From Oikopleura dioica (taxonomy: Eukaryota > Chordata > Appendicularia > Copelata > Oikopleuridae), in contig OU015569.1 of NCBI GenBank assembly GCA_907165135.1, positions 62,001 to 126,000 on the forward strand: a DNA stretch of 64,000 nucleotides, given 5' to 3'. How positions within the stretch are numbered: position 1 is the first letter of the stretch; each line of letters opens with the position of its first letter. Shown here one piece after another: positions 46,523 through 60,869 of the stretch. The position numbers and the translations under genes were made by a program. The notes beneath the pieces are model-generated. The model was not told where the DNA came from. It worked only from the letters and a program-made list of their open reading frames with translations, and did not search any database.

Positions 46523-46910
46523 CTAAGACCCATCACGATTCATTCTTACCTATTCTCCTCTTCTCTCCATCCACCATCCCCAAAAAGTCACCTGCTGCGC
46601 CCCTCGACCTCACTTATTCTTCCTTCCACTAATCGATCTCGCTCTTCTTGCCATATTTCTCACTCACTCATTTCTCCCTTCTGTCGTTGCCATATCTGTA
46701 AATTCGGCATTTGCCCTACTTAAAAAATAGAAAGAAAAATAAAAGAAATTAATCTTAAATTTGCTCAGAAACCTGAGCAGAAAACTTGAGTCAAGGTCCG
46801 AATGATCTTTATGGAAAGCCGCATTCGGACCCTGACTCAGGTTTTCTACACAGGTTGAGGAGCCCAGATTCCGACGAAACAAAAGACCAGCAGAAATTAA
46901 GCTTGATGAA
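46523..46910. other. Convergent intergenic region
   Basis: Lies between MYO9 and CHST ends. A pyrimidine-rich tract (46540-46680) is followed by a family A copy at 46765-46866. No gene seen. Confidence 0.5.
46765..46866. repeat. Family A MITE, diverged
   Basis: Left arm AACCTGAGCAGAAAACTTGA, right arm CCTGACTCAGGTTTTCTACA then GGTTGAGGAGCCCAG. Confidence 0.85.
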
Positions 46911-48196
46911 TCAACTCTTTATTAGAGGCTCATATTTGAATAACCGCATCATTTCTGAACAGACGTCTTCAATTTTTCTCATCAGTGAAATGTCCTCCTC
47001 GTTTAAATTATTTCGCCAGGCGTTGACAGTTTTTGTAGCGTTCCTTACAGTGCCGTAAGCGTCGTTGTTGTGGCTCGAGTGGGTTAGTTGGACCATGATT
47101 TTCTTGGCACTTTTTCGAGCATGAAAGGTTGAAATTGAGTTAGAAATGATCATTTTAATAAATTTTCGAGCTCTTTTCCTTGATGACTGCGCAAAACCAG
47201 TAAAGTCGTAAATTCTGGTCGCTTCTCTGACTGGATCGAGGGCCAATTCTTCGTATTTCACAAACGTCGTTTTTTCCCCGAACCAGGGATCCTCCTCCAC
47301 CATCTTTTTCTGCTTTACTTTGTACTCGCAGTAGTTTTTCATGTTTTCCAAGCTGACTCCCGCCACTTCTGCGAGCTGCCTTCTCGAATGGACAACAGCT
47401 CGCGGGTCTCGGACGTTAATGACGATTCGCGGCTCAAGCTGATTTTCCAAAAAGCCGGTTTTGAACTTCTCCATGTCTTTGGTCCTCACAGTCTTGATTA
47501 CCGGAGTATTGCGTTTGCAAACCTCCCGCGCCAACGAAACATCTACTTTTTGACATTTCATGCATTTGAAAACGTCGTTCGAAAAATCCGCCCCGCAAAA
47601 GGGCGGCTTGCAGAGACGAGCAGTTTTGTGCGAAAAGACGAAATCGCGGTGTTTACTCCAGTTCACTTCGTTGTTTTCGATCTTGGACTCGCTCAGGCTC
47701 ACGAACTCGCAGCGAAAGTACTCCATCAGCCAGTTGACCTTCAAGTTCCGAGCATGGTGATTTTTGTCCTTCTTGAGTTGTAGTTACCTGTGTTGTTGGA
47801 TCCCACAAAACAGCGTGGTCAGGTTCGAACATGTAAAACGCGTCTTCGTGTCTGCTGAAAATCTCGCCCTAGAAAATTATGCCTTTTAAAATGGGTTCAA
47901 ATGAAAACGCGGCTTTTCATTTGAGATCTTTCAGACCCTGACTCAGGTCTTCTACACAGGCTGCTTACCAATAAAGTAGACCCAGTCCGATAATCCGTCA
48001 ATAGCAAAACGACTTTCTCTTTTAAATTCTTCTCATCTACTATTATTCTGCTTGTTTTTCTTGCTGGGTTGAAATTTTCAAAATCAAGTCGAAGTTGAAT
48101 GTTTCTCGTGAGTTGGACGAGCCCATGCAAAATCCACACTCCGACAACAACGAGAAAAACTTTGCTTAAAAATGCGGGCAGATTCTTTTGTGGCAT
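46911..48196 (-). CDS. Carbohydrate (GlcNAc/Gal) 6-O-sulfotransferase, CHST1-7 group
   Basis: Three exons on minus: 48196-47969, 47870-47788 and about 47754-46911. A type II Golgi anchor (FLSKVFLVVVGVWILHGL) is followed by the 5'-phosphosulfate-binding loop LLTDYRTGSTLLGEIF, FYMFEPDHAVLW, and the 3'-phosphate-binding RDPRAVVHSRRQLAE. The EDPWF..FVKYEELALDP and YDFTGF segments are typical of the CHST family. It transfers sulfate from PAPS to glycan chains in the Golgi. An in-frame upstream ATG at 48283 would lengthen the cytosolic tail; I chose 48196 for the usual short tail. The intron after TDYRTGSTLL contains a family A remnant only about six bases from its donor. Confidence 0.85.
47928..47966. 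repeat. Half copy of family A in a CHST intron
   Basis: One arm (CCTGACTCAGGTCTTCTACA then CAGG) directly adjoins the intron donor GTAAGC on minus. Confidence 0.75.
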
Positions 48197-48636
48197 TCTA
48201 TTTTCACTGAACTTGTTGAAGCAAAAGAGGACTCTTCTTATCAGTTTTGTGAAGTTGAGACTCTTCTCTTTGCCAAGTTTCAAAAAAGTGACTCAGCAAG
48301 GAAGATAGCAAAATAAACATAAAGCCAAAACCAGCCCCAGAAACAAATTTGGCTAACCTTTTCAAAATTCACTGCTCCGCGGTTTTTATTTCTCAATTAA
48401 GATTTCTCAAACTTTGAAACTTTGAATTGACAAGTCTCTATTTAGCTTTCTTTCTTTGTCTCTTGTTTAACTTTCCGACAATCTTACAAGTCAGGATCCG
48501 TGAAAGAGAGATTTTGCTAATTTTGAGTTTTCAATTTGAGTTTTCAATAAAAAATTCTAGTGCGAAAATCATTTATTGAATTTTTAATTGAACAGCTCCG
48601 AAAGTTCGTTTTTCTTCATGGTTCTTCACTTTTTCG
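48197..48636. other. Intergenic region
   Basis: AT-rich; no exon or repeat-family copy seen. Confidence 0.45.
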
Positions 48637-49798
48637 CTAGGCATTGAATTTGGGTTCGTTTGAGAGCCGCCAGGAGATGAAAATCAGTGAGATCTGCAAA
48701 ACGGCTAACCCGACAGCAGCTCCGGCGATGATGGCGATGTTGCTCGTCAAAAACGACTCCACCTTTTCAAAAGAGAAGTTAGAAGAAGGTTTATTTTGAG
48801 TTGGAAAACCGAGTTTTTGCATCCAATAGTTTGGATATCGTCTTCGATATTTTCCGCCGAGTAAATTAACCCGCAGCCGAATTCATTTACGTCGCAGCAA
48901 GAGTCTTTTTCTCAGATTTTTAACTCGAATTATTTGTGGCCAAAAATTGGTCAGATCTTCAGATTTTTCGAATCAAAAAATCTTTCCTGGGACTAAAATC
49001 TGGGCTCGGCAACCTGTCTAGAAAACCTGAGTCAGGGTCTGAAAAATCTTCAATGATGGATTTTCAGACCCTGACTCAGGTTTTCCACACAGGTTGTCGA
49101 GCCCGGCCTGGAATCGCTGTCAGATTGTAGCTCTGTGTCGACAGCCACAACTGCATGTCTTCTACGTACTGCGGAAAGCCGGAAGAAGTGGCATTATTCC
49201 AATCGGTGTAATTGTTGAACCCGCAGCAATTGAACTCTTCTTGCAAAACCTGCCACGCGACGGCGGTCGGATTTCTCTCTTCAAAACACTTTAATTCCTA
49301 ACTCATATTTTTCCAAAAACCTAAAGACCAAGAACCATCGTCCGAAAGAACTTCGATTTCCCAGTCTTCATTTATTGAGTCCAAAGCTTCGTCGTTGAGG
49401 ATTTTCGTGATGTTGTCTTTTTTGACGTACGCGGCGATGCCACAAGACAGCTCCAGAATTACAAGTAGGATCTTAAAAACAGAATCAAAATTGGACAATT
49501 CTTCAATGCCCGCTTACAAGAATGATACTGTAGAATCGTTGAAAGAACTTGGCACACCCTCCGTCAGAATTAAGTGAGAGCAATCCAATCAACGAAATGA
49601 GCGAAACAAACGCCCCAATGACAATGATCGCGATTGGAATTGCATCGTAACTGTCAGTTGTCAAATCGGTAAAGTCGGAAAACTTCGACAAAAGATCCCT
49701 CCGAAAACGGCGACGGTGATTCCAGCAGCGAGAAAAATGAAGTTGGAAAAGCCAGCGAGGATTTTCAAAAAAACAAAGCAGCAGTCGCCTGCTCCCAT
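48637..49798 (-). CDS. Tetraspanin
   Basis: ATG 49798 starts MGAGDCCFVFLKILAGFSNF, the usual short Cys-containing tail plus first membrane span. The second span is AIPIAIIVIGAFVSLISLIG, the third ILLVILELSCGIAAYV, and the fourth NIAIIAGAAVGLAVLQISLI, ending NEPKFNA at 48637. The large loop carries the diagnostic CCG (EEFNCCGFNNYTDW, about 49210) and further cysteines (SCCDVNE, GCG), so the fold is complete. Tetraspanins organise membrane microdomains. The intron within the large loop is about 200 bases and contains a family A element whose terminus lies at the apparent donor (CCAG|GCCGGGCTC, GC-type). Confidence 0.88.
49000..49106. repeat. Family A MITE in a tetraspanin intron
   Basis: Starts CTGGGCTCGGCAACCTGTCT and ends GGTTGTCGAGCCCGG. 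The flanks ACTAAAAT and CCTGGAAT agree at 5 of 8 positions, possibly a decayed target duplication. Confidence 0.9.
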
Positions 49799-50318
49799 GA
49801 TTTTCTCTCTTTTTTGAAAAACACGGAAGTTTTTTCAGAAGTGAGAAGTTTATTCTTCGCAAAATAAAAAAACGCATATTTTTTACAGCGAAAAGGAGAA
49901 TACACAAACGAGGGTGATCAGAAGAGACAGTGTTGCTTTTGAAGTTGAGGAATTGGCGTAATCATAATTGGAAACTAATCTTTTCGGGGCTCGATTTATC
50001 GAAATTTTTCAATAAAAAAATTTTTCGTTTTTAGTGAGCCCTGAACTACAAGCTACAGCTTCTTTCTTTTCGTTTTCACTTTCACCTCCTTCGTCTTTGT
50101 TTATTTCCTTTTGGAGGATGGCGAATGCGAGTTACTAACGAATAGGGCATTATAAAGTGCGCGGCGCTCGATAACTCGTTGCTAGAAAAAGCTCAAGAAA
50201 CCCTTATCGCTTCGTTAGTTACCCTTATCGCCTTGGATCGCGCCGCTTCTTCAAGGTCGAGCCGAGCACGCCGTCCGCACATTACCAGAATTATAACGCT
50301 CAAACAGGGATAAAAGGA
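49799..50318. other. Intergenic region
   Basis: No exon seen. A weak palindromic pair (GGCGAATGCGAGTTACTAACGA and CGTTAGTTACCCTTATCGCC halves, 50118-50233) is present. Confidence 0.45.
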
Positions 50319-51508
50319 TTAAAAAATGACGAACAAACAACAACGAAAACGACAAAGATTGAGAGGATTAAATTTGATCCCTTCGCAATAGCAGAGCATA
50401 AAAGTCGCGCACCCTGCCTGTAACACGCCAGAATTGCCCGCGGTGAGTGAAAGACCCGCTGGAGACGAAGACACTGCTTCTTCCAGGTAGTCCTCGTTGT
50501 CTCCGTATTCACGAGTGCTGGTCGTTGATTGGACCGTGCTGGTCGGAACAGCGCCCTCTCCCGATGCTCCCGCATTTTCTGCAGTCGTGTCTCGCGTCGA
50601 TCGCTGGGCCAGGTCTTCGATCAGTTTTTCGTCCAAATTCGTCTTTACCTCCTTATTTTTCGATTGATTCAAATGAATTTCGGAAAGCAAAACGTACCTT
50701 GTGCATTTTGAGCATCACAGGAGGAGGATCGATTATGATCGGCTTGACGAAGGAGTCGACTTTTGGCTTTTCTACTTCATAAATCATTGAAAATGGATAA
50801 ATTTGCTTTTGTGGTTACCTTCTCGAGAAGCGTTTAATTCCAAAAACTGTGGAGGAAAACGACACTCCGGTTCGACCGGTCTACATTTCCAGCACTGCCC
50901 GTTTTTTCGATTCTCCACGCCATTTATTAAAATTTGCAGCATGTTGTGCTTTTTTGGCTCAAAATTGTTTCAAGAAAATGTTTTGTTGGCCTCGTTCATC
51001 TTCGAAATTGCTTCTTAGGTGCCCTCGTTGATTCTCAGGGCCACGTGTACTTAGAACGATTCGGGAAGGAAAAGAAAGACTTTCTGTTTCTGTTCTGTAC
51101 ACTTGTAGCAATTTAGAGGATGAACAAGGGAACTCTCTATCTTCTCCTTTTTTGAGCCAGAAAATCCTGTAAATCATCAAAAATCTTGGTAAAATTTTTA
51201 AACTCGCTGGTGCTCATTTCGTACAGTCGCTCTTTATCCGTCGCATTGGTCAGTTGCTGCATCCTCTCTACCGATTCCAGCGAGCTCGTCTTCATCGGGC
51301 AGAGACAAGTCGACTCCCAGCAACAATCGCAGCTCGGCGCCAACATCGTCCAAATCGAACTCGACTGTTTGTAAAAATCGCCGCAGGAGCATTTCTGCAG
51401 CTGCTTCGAAAAACGGTACAACTCGGAAATCGACTCTTTGACCTTCTTCTCCCAGTAGCCGAAGCTCTCTACTTCCAAAAAGAACAAGGCGAAAAAAGGT
51501 GTTTTCAT
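50319..51508 (-). CDS. Unrecognised secreted Cys-rich protein
   Basis: The first exon (ATG 51508) begins with a likely signal peptide, MKTPFFALFFLEVESFGYW, then a helical region and a Cys-rich stretch (CSCGDFYK, CDCCWESTCLC). A second exon at about 50945-50820 encodes GQCWKCRPVEPECRFPP. Later exons give PIIIDPPPVMLKMHK and a Glu/Ser/Thr-rich region (about 50660-50420), then a short Cys-containing hydrophobic end (stop 50319). Probably extracellular. I recognise no family; a matrix role would fit an animal with a secreted house, but that is inference. A family C element lies in the first intron, and the apparent frame end KRRR belongs to it. Confidence 0.5.
50980..51140. repeat. Family C foldback element
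   Basis: CCTCGTTCATCTTCGAAATT on the left pairs imperfectly with AGCAATTTAGAGGATGAACA on the right; the centre has CTCAGGGCCACGTG. Closely similar to the copy at 52655-52860. Confidence 0.75.
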
Positions 51509-51712
51509 TTGTGTGTGTTTCTTTTTTTCGGGAAATCAAAAATGAGCAGCTGCGAGGAGAGGAAAAAAAAAGACACAGTCGGATTGATGGTGATCGCATA
51601 TTCTAGTATCCCAATACTTAATTTTTAATACATCAGAGCGCGCGGGACCCCACTGCCGCCCGCGAAGTTATTAAATCTATTACAATTCTAATCAAGCCAA
51701 AATCTGAATCAC

Positions 51713-51884
51713 AAGCCTGTGTGGAAATCCTGAGTCAGGGTCGCTAAGATTACTTCCTCAATCTTAAGGGTGTCAACAACGATTTCGCCCATTCTGACGT
51801 TTTTAAAAATACCCGCTGAGCGGCTTTTTATTTAAGCTCTTTTAGAACCCTGACTCAGGTTTCTACAAAAGTTGCCGAGCCCAG
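51713..51884. repeat. Family A MITE, enlarged
   Basis: Left arm GCCTGTGTGGAAATCCTGAG, right arm CCTGACTCAGGTTTCTACAA then GTTGCCGAGCCCAG, with about 100 bases between. Confidence 0.85.
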
Positions 51885-52570
51885 TCCAGAGATAAAATAA
51901 TAAAAACTTTGTCTTGAAAATTTGAAGAACCTTCTTTTTGTTTGAAAGTCAACTTCTTCTTCAAATACTTGAAACCGAACCAACCTTGTTTTGGTCGATC
52001 TTGCTGTATAAAACTCAGCCTGGGATCTCAAATATTGCTTCAATTATGATTTCGAAGACTTCATAAAAATGAAAAAAGAGCATAAAATGAAAACTCCTTA
52101 TCGATGCGGTTTATTAAGAATTTTAGCTAACCTCTTACTGTTAGACATAATAATTTCAATTTTACATTGTTCTCTTACTCTTCCACAAAATGAATCAAAT
52201 GACCCTGTGCGTATGCTATCCCGAAATAAATTTTTACTTTTGTCCTTATTACTGTTTATTACTCAAGAATAAAATTTACTGGATCAGAATAAGAAAAAAG
52301 GACACGCATGTGGGATGATATTAATTCGTTCAAAATGGATGAATTAAGCTCGAGAAACGTCATTTTTCGAGAGGAAGGCGATTTTGAAAGGATGTTGTCG
52401 ATCAAAACAGCTCGAGTGGTCGATGAATTTCAGATGAAGCGGCCGCTTTTTCAGCATCTTCGACTGCTACAAGTACGAAACACTTGGTAGCCATCATTTT
52501 CCACTTATTGTTTTATTCAAAATAGAGTTAGAAGGAAATGCTCTATTGGATCTATTTTATTAATGGGTAG

Positions 52571-52925
52571 TGTTTTTGAAAACCTGAGTCAGGGACCCTC
52601 AGGGTCTAAAAGATTTTGATGAAAAGCAACGCGGCTTCGTCAGAATCGAAAATGTATGGGTTGGCCTTGTTCATCTTCGAAATTGCTGCTTAGGTACCCT
52701 CGTTGATTCTCAGGGCCACGTAACCTTAGCCCGTGAATGAGCGAATCTGAAAGGAGAAGAAAGCCTTTCTGTTAACTTGCTCCGTGGCATTGAGGACGAA
52801 CAAGGGTACACCTGCAGCAATTTAGAGGGTGAACAAGGGAACTTCTCTATTTTCTTCTTTTTTAAATTGATTAAATTAGTACTTTTGCGGCTTTCAGACC
52901 CTGACTCAGGTTTCTCCAAGGTTGC
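52571..52925. repeat. Family A MITE interrupted by family C
   Basis: The left arm (GAAAACCTGAGTCAGGG) and right arm (CAGACCCTGACTCAGG) are 300 bases apart because a family C element (52655-52860, GTTCATCTTCGAAATTGCTG.. with inverted CAGCAATTTAGAGGGTGAAC) lies between them. Confidence 0.8.
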
Positions 52926-53303
52926 TACTCGAATAAAGAAGAAAAGAATCAACGAAAAAAGAAAGTCATGAATTGCTAATCGGCTTTTTCAGAAGCGACT
53001 CCTCTTGTAAAAACTGTCAAGGACCTGCTGCATTGTGCCTTTTTCTCCTGAAAAAAATCTAAAATAATGACTCTGAGTTGAGATCAAACACGGCCGACGC
53101 TGCTTTTCTTTGTAGAGCAGCTCTATCCCGAGTTTAGCTACAGTTTGAAGTCCTATCGAATTTGCTTAGTTACTCTACTAGAGAGCAAACAGATCTTAAA
53201 GCAGTTTGAAAATTCCTCCGAACTCGCCGCATTAGAGAAATTTACTTCTTCGCTGGAAAAAAGGCCACGGACAGAAAATCAGAAGAACCAGAGAGCAAAA
53301 ATC

Positions 53304-57355
<4,052 letters not shown>

Positions 57356-57930
57356 ACTGACCCTCATTCGAACTTCGTGAATAAAACTTTCCTACTTTTA
57401 AAAAATGCATTTTTCTATCACTGAAATCAAGGAGGACGTCAAAATATTTTTCAACAGATTAATCTTTATTGGTCAGTGGACAAAATTGTGAATAATGAAT
57501 GAAGAAATGGCTGTAGGCTACAGTGAACGAACGGTATATTCTGACATACAGGGTCATAATTGTAAAAAAAAGGCGAGTTGGTTATTAATTATTATCCTAA
57601 AAGAAAAAAGGTCTTTTGAAAAAGGTTTTTTTGAATAATTTTTACAGTTACTAGATTATTTTTTTTAATTGTTTTTTGAGCAAGAAGCCTAAAATTTTTC
57701 AAATTTTTCAAATTTTCAAAAATGTGCAGTTTGGATAATAATTGGGAAAAATTTCAGCTTATTGTTGATGCTGGATTGATGCTTTTAATTGATTACTATT
57801 AATTATTAGAATATAAATTAAATACAATATTGCTTGCTTGAATTTGACGTTCTGTAGGTTTGGTCTTCTGTCGTTCTTCGCCGGAACTCTCGTTCTGTAA
57901 AAGTGGCAGTAAATTCTCCTCAGAGCCGCT
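57356..57930. other. Convergent intergenic region
   Basis: AT-rich sequence between villin and the 2-O-sulfotransferase gene; no exon seen. Confidence 0.5.
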
Positions 57931-60073
57931 CTAGAACAGGAACTTGGGATCCCAGTCTTCGGGGTGGAAGCCAAACGACGTGTACTTTTTATACAAGACA
58001 GACTGGATGAACGCGAACAGCTCCATTTCGTAGCGCAGCGAATCCATCGCCAATTCCTGGCGCAAGTGTTGCGACAGCTGCGGCTTTTCTAGCGTTCGAG
58101 TCGAGTTGATGACTTCTTGCACGTCTGAAATCTCGATTTACGAATTGAAAGAAAGGGAAAGTTGCTTTCCCTGAGCGCGGCAACCTGTGTGGAAAACCTG
58201 AGTCAGGGTCTGAAAGAAAGCCGCGAAAGATCCTTCAGACCCTGACTCAGGTTTTCCACACAGGTTGCTGAGCCCAATGTCTTTCGACTTTTACCTTGTT
58301 CTCTAAAGACACCCAAAACGCCGCTAAAAAACTGCGGCAGCGTGTGCTCCAGAAGTCGCAAACTTTCTTCAATTTTCTCCAAAGTCCCAACTAAAAAGAA
58401 TCATCAACAATCAGCATCAAACGATTTCGACAAGAATCGTTACCGATGTAATATTCTTTGAGGAGGCGGATTTTCGCCATTTCCAGCGCTAACCTCTTCT
58501 TTTGATAATTCTGTTGGTTAGCTTTGCATATCTCGTGGTTTCCGCAAATGAACTTTCGGCGGTGATATTTTTTTAATACTTTGCATAAACGAGAAAATAG
58601 GGTGTGCCTTGTTGATTCTCTAAACTTCTGCAAATGCACCCTTGTTCATCCAGAAAGGCTACGTGGCCGAAGGATCAACAAGGGGACATTTGCACGAGTT
58701 TTGAGGCTCATCAAGGCCACCCCGGCCTTTAAAATCATTAAGCACCGTTCCTCGATGTATTCGATATCTGGTGTTTTGCATTCAGGCCGTTTCGCGCGAA
58801 CACACTCCTCCAGCGTCATCTTCAAATCGTGCTCCGACATGTCCTGGCACTCCTTGCCCTTGTAGTCTGGCTTTCTTTCCCAGCCATTCCGACTAATAAA
58901 CTATTTTAGCTTCTTTTCAAATAATTTCTAAAGCAAACCAGAAGTAGTACTCGCTGGCGAACCAGTCGACCGGGTTTCGAACGATGTTGATTACAGTCGG
59001 CGTTTTTAAATGATACCTAAAAAGTGCAAAAATGATCAGCTGAAAATCGAGAAGCCGCCATTTTTGCGGCTTCGAGATCAATAAAAAATTTAACCGCACT
59101 TAGCGTGGCTTTTTCTTCTGTTCGACTCGAAGCCGCAAGCGGCTTTTCGATTTTCAGCTGATCATGAAAACTCATGAAAACTCACTTGGTAAAGTTCATC
59201 CAAAAGTGATGCTTCATAATCGCCATTGGGGGCTTGAAATTGCCACGAATTTTATTCACAAGAACAAGATCCTAAACAAAAGAACATAAAGTCCCGAAGT
59301 TCAAGTTGCCCCTCTCACCTGATCACGTGTTCCAGGCTCGTAGACGTCCATAAATGTGAATTTGTTGACGACGGAGAGTTTGTGCAGCAGCTTTTGGAAC
59401 ATGGTCGAACCGCATTTCGGCATCTTGTTGTGGAAGATGAAGCGTTGATTTACAGGCGGTTCGCTCCAGTCCTTTTTTTCGTTCAGGAAATTTTTTTTAC
59501 AAAAATATGAAAATCCTTTTTATAAGAAAAATTCGGAACGGTTCCTTTTCTTTGAAGAGCGTCTCGGCCGTTTCGACTTTGAAGTCAAACTGCGGCTTGT
59601 TTGGATCTTCCACCGCTACGTATTGTCGCTGCCCGTTGGGAGCCACGGGTGCAGCGCTTTCTGTCGGCTTCTCAGGCTCAGCTGGCGGCTCTTGTGGCTC
59701 CACAGCTGCTGCTGGTTCTGGCGCGACGGGCGCAGCTTCTGAACTCTCTTTTTAATCCCCGACTTTTTCAGGACCCTGACTCAGAAAGAGGCTGTTTAAT
59801 CATCATCGATCAACATTTCAAATGTTACTCGCCTTGCATGATCGGGGCGACTTTCGGAATGTCTGGCGGCTGTGGAATCTCCACGACGGGCTTGGCAGGG
59901 ATGGAAGGCGCGCTAAGAGGCACTTTTGGCTTGTCGAGGCCGTGGAAGCGACCACCGAACACTGGCGGCGTCATCGCTTGCAGCCGCTTCGTGAAGTTCC
60001 AGCCATTGTAGGGCTTGAAGTAGTAGAGGTTGGCGCCGATCAGCAGACTCAGAATCACCACCACGAGCTTCAC
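57931..60073 (-). CDS. Uronyl/heparan 2-O-sulfotransferase-like protein
   Basis: Starts MKLVVVILSLLIGANLYYF (type II anchor, ATG 60073), then a Pro-rich stem (APSIPAKPVVEIPQPPD; EPQEPPAEPEKPTES). Catalytic exons carry FIFHNKMPKCGSTMFQKLLH (5'-phosphosulfate loop), DLVLVNKIRGNF, INIVRNPVDWFASEYYFWF (3'-phosphate loop), CQDMSEHDLKMTLEECV, FICGNHEICK, LVGTLEKIEESLRLLEHTLPQFFSGVLGV and a final exon ending DPKFLF. The KCGSTM and RNPVDWF..EYYF pattern with the late GxLE.IEES..LLE..LP.FF helix is that of the UST/HS2ST family, which sulfates C2 of hexuronic acids in the Golgi. Its introns contain family A, B and C elements, each in a separate intron. Confidence 0.82.
58168..58274. repeat. Family A MITE in a 2-O-sulfotransferase intron
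   Basis: CGCGGCAACCTGTGTGGAAA at the left and CACACAGGTTGCTGAGCCCA at the right, with a very short centre. The intron donor lies about 20 bases from the right end. Confidence 0.92.
58585..58740. repeat. Family C-related element in a 2-O-sulfotransferase intron
   Basis: GTGCCTTGTTGATTCTCTAA..GCACCCTTGTTCATCC and an inverted GGATCAACAAGGGGACATTT, AGGCTCATCAAGG. Confidence 0.65.
59032..59165. repeat. Family B element filling a 2-O-sulfotransferase intron
   Basis: Outer arms ATGATCAGCTGAAAATCGAG and CGATTTTCAGCTGATCAT are perfectly paired over about 18 bases. The host intron is 59185-59017, so the element occupies 134 of 169 bases. Confidence 0.93.
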
Positions 60074-60324
60074 GTCGTTCCAATCGCGCGAGCTTTTTAC
60101 GATTCACAAAATTATTCTTTCTTTTTAGCCAAAATTATGGTATTGACACCCTTATTTCTTTTGTAAAATTATAATCTAATTCGTATATCTAAAAAATAGA
60201 CCGACTTAGATCATAAATTAAGGGAGTCACTATATTAAAAACAAAAAAAAAATAAACAGTATGAAAAAGTTGAAGAAAAAATCTTGTTTTTTCATTTTAA
60301 AATTAAATTTTTTATTATAAAATT

Positions 60325-60684
60325 TTAATTGAAATATTTTTTTGAGAACCAATAACTTGAATATCTGAGCGGAACGACTCTGTGTCGTTTTATCCGTCCC
60401 ATTTTGGGCTTTTTGCTGATAAGGCCTTCTTTTGCCGGATCGGACTTCAGGTTGTTGGACTCCAGGTTGGGACACGCGCTCCTGTCGACTTCTCTACTGC
60501 GGTGTGCCCATGGAGGGGGCGGACCTTGGGCGCTTGTTGACTCGGAATACGACTTGGGCCGAAAAGGGAGGAAATTGTGCGACGCCGGGAATTGCGTGAA
60601 CGAAACGTGAGTTAGGTTCACAGTCGCCGCCGCGGGGCAGCCCGGCCCAGCCAAACCAGAATCAGTCAAAATCAACCAAAACAA
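60325..60684 (-). CDS. Hypothetical ORF
   Basis: A 119-codon minus-strand frame (MFWLILTDSGLAGPGC.. to ..SSYWFSKKYFN). It has no recognised domain and no visible intron. The flanking 60074-60324 and 60685-60860 are AT-rich with no exon seen. Kept only because the surrounding 790 bases otherwise hold no gene. Confidence 0.2.
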   Translation of the reverse strand: MFWLILTDSGLAGPGCPAAATVNLTHVSFTQFPASHNFLPFRPKSYSESTSAQGPPPPWAHRSREVDRSACPNLESNNLKSDPAKEGLISKKPKMGRIKRHRVVPLRYSSYWFSKKYFN

Positions 60685-60869
60685 CCATTCTTCGATTCTA
60701 GTACTCCTGATCCCTTAATTACCATTGCAGGGAAATGATCCTACTAAAAACAGGAAAACGCCGTTGTTTGTATTTACCAATCAATGTTAAATATTGACAT
60801 GGTTTGGAACTCAGTCATCGGAAAACGGAAAATTGAAAATTGAACATTATTCCTAAAGAATGCTTTTTC

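Larger units (their letters stand above)
51509..53303. other. Repeat-rich region with weak coding evidence
   Basis: Holds family A copies at 51713-51884 and 52571-52925, the latter with a nested family C copy (52655-52860). A plus-strand frame at 52308-52472 (MWDDINSFKMDELSSRN.. ending before a GTACGA donor) and open sequence just before the villin start (from 53110, EQLYPEFSYSLKS..) could be exons of a small gene or a longer villin N-terminus. I could not join them convincingly. Confidence 0.4.
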
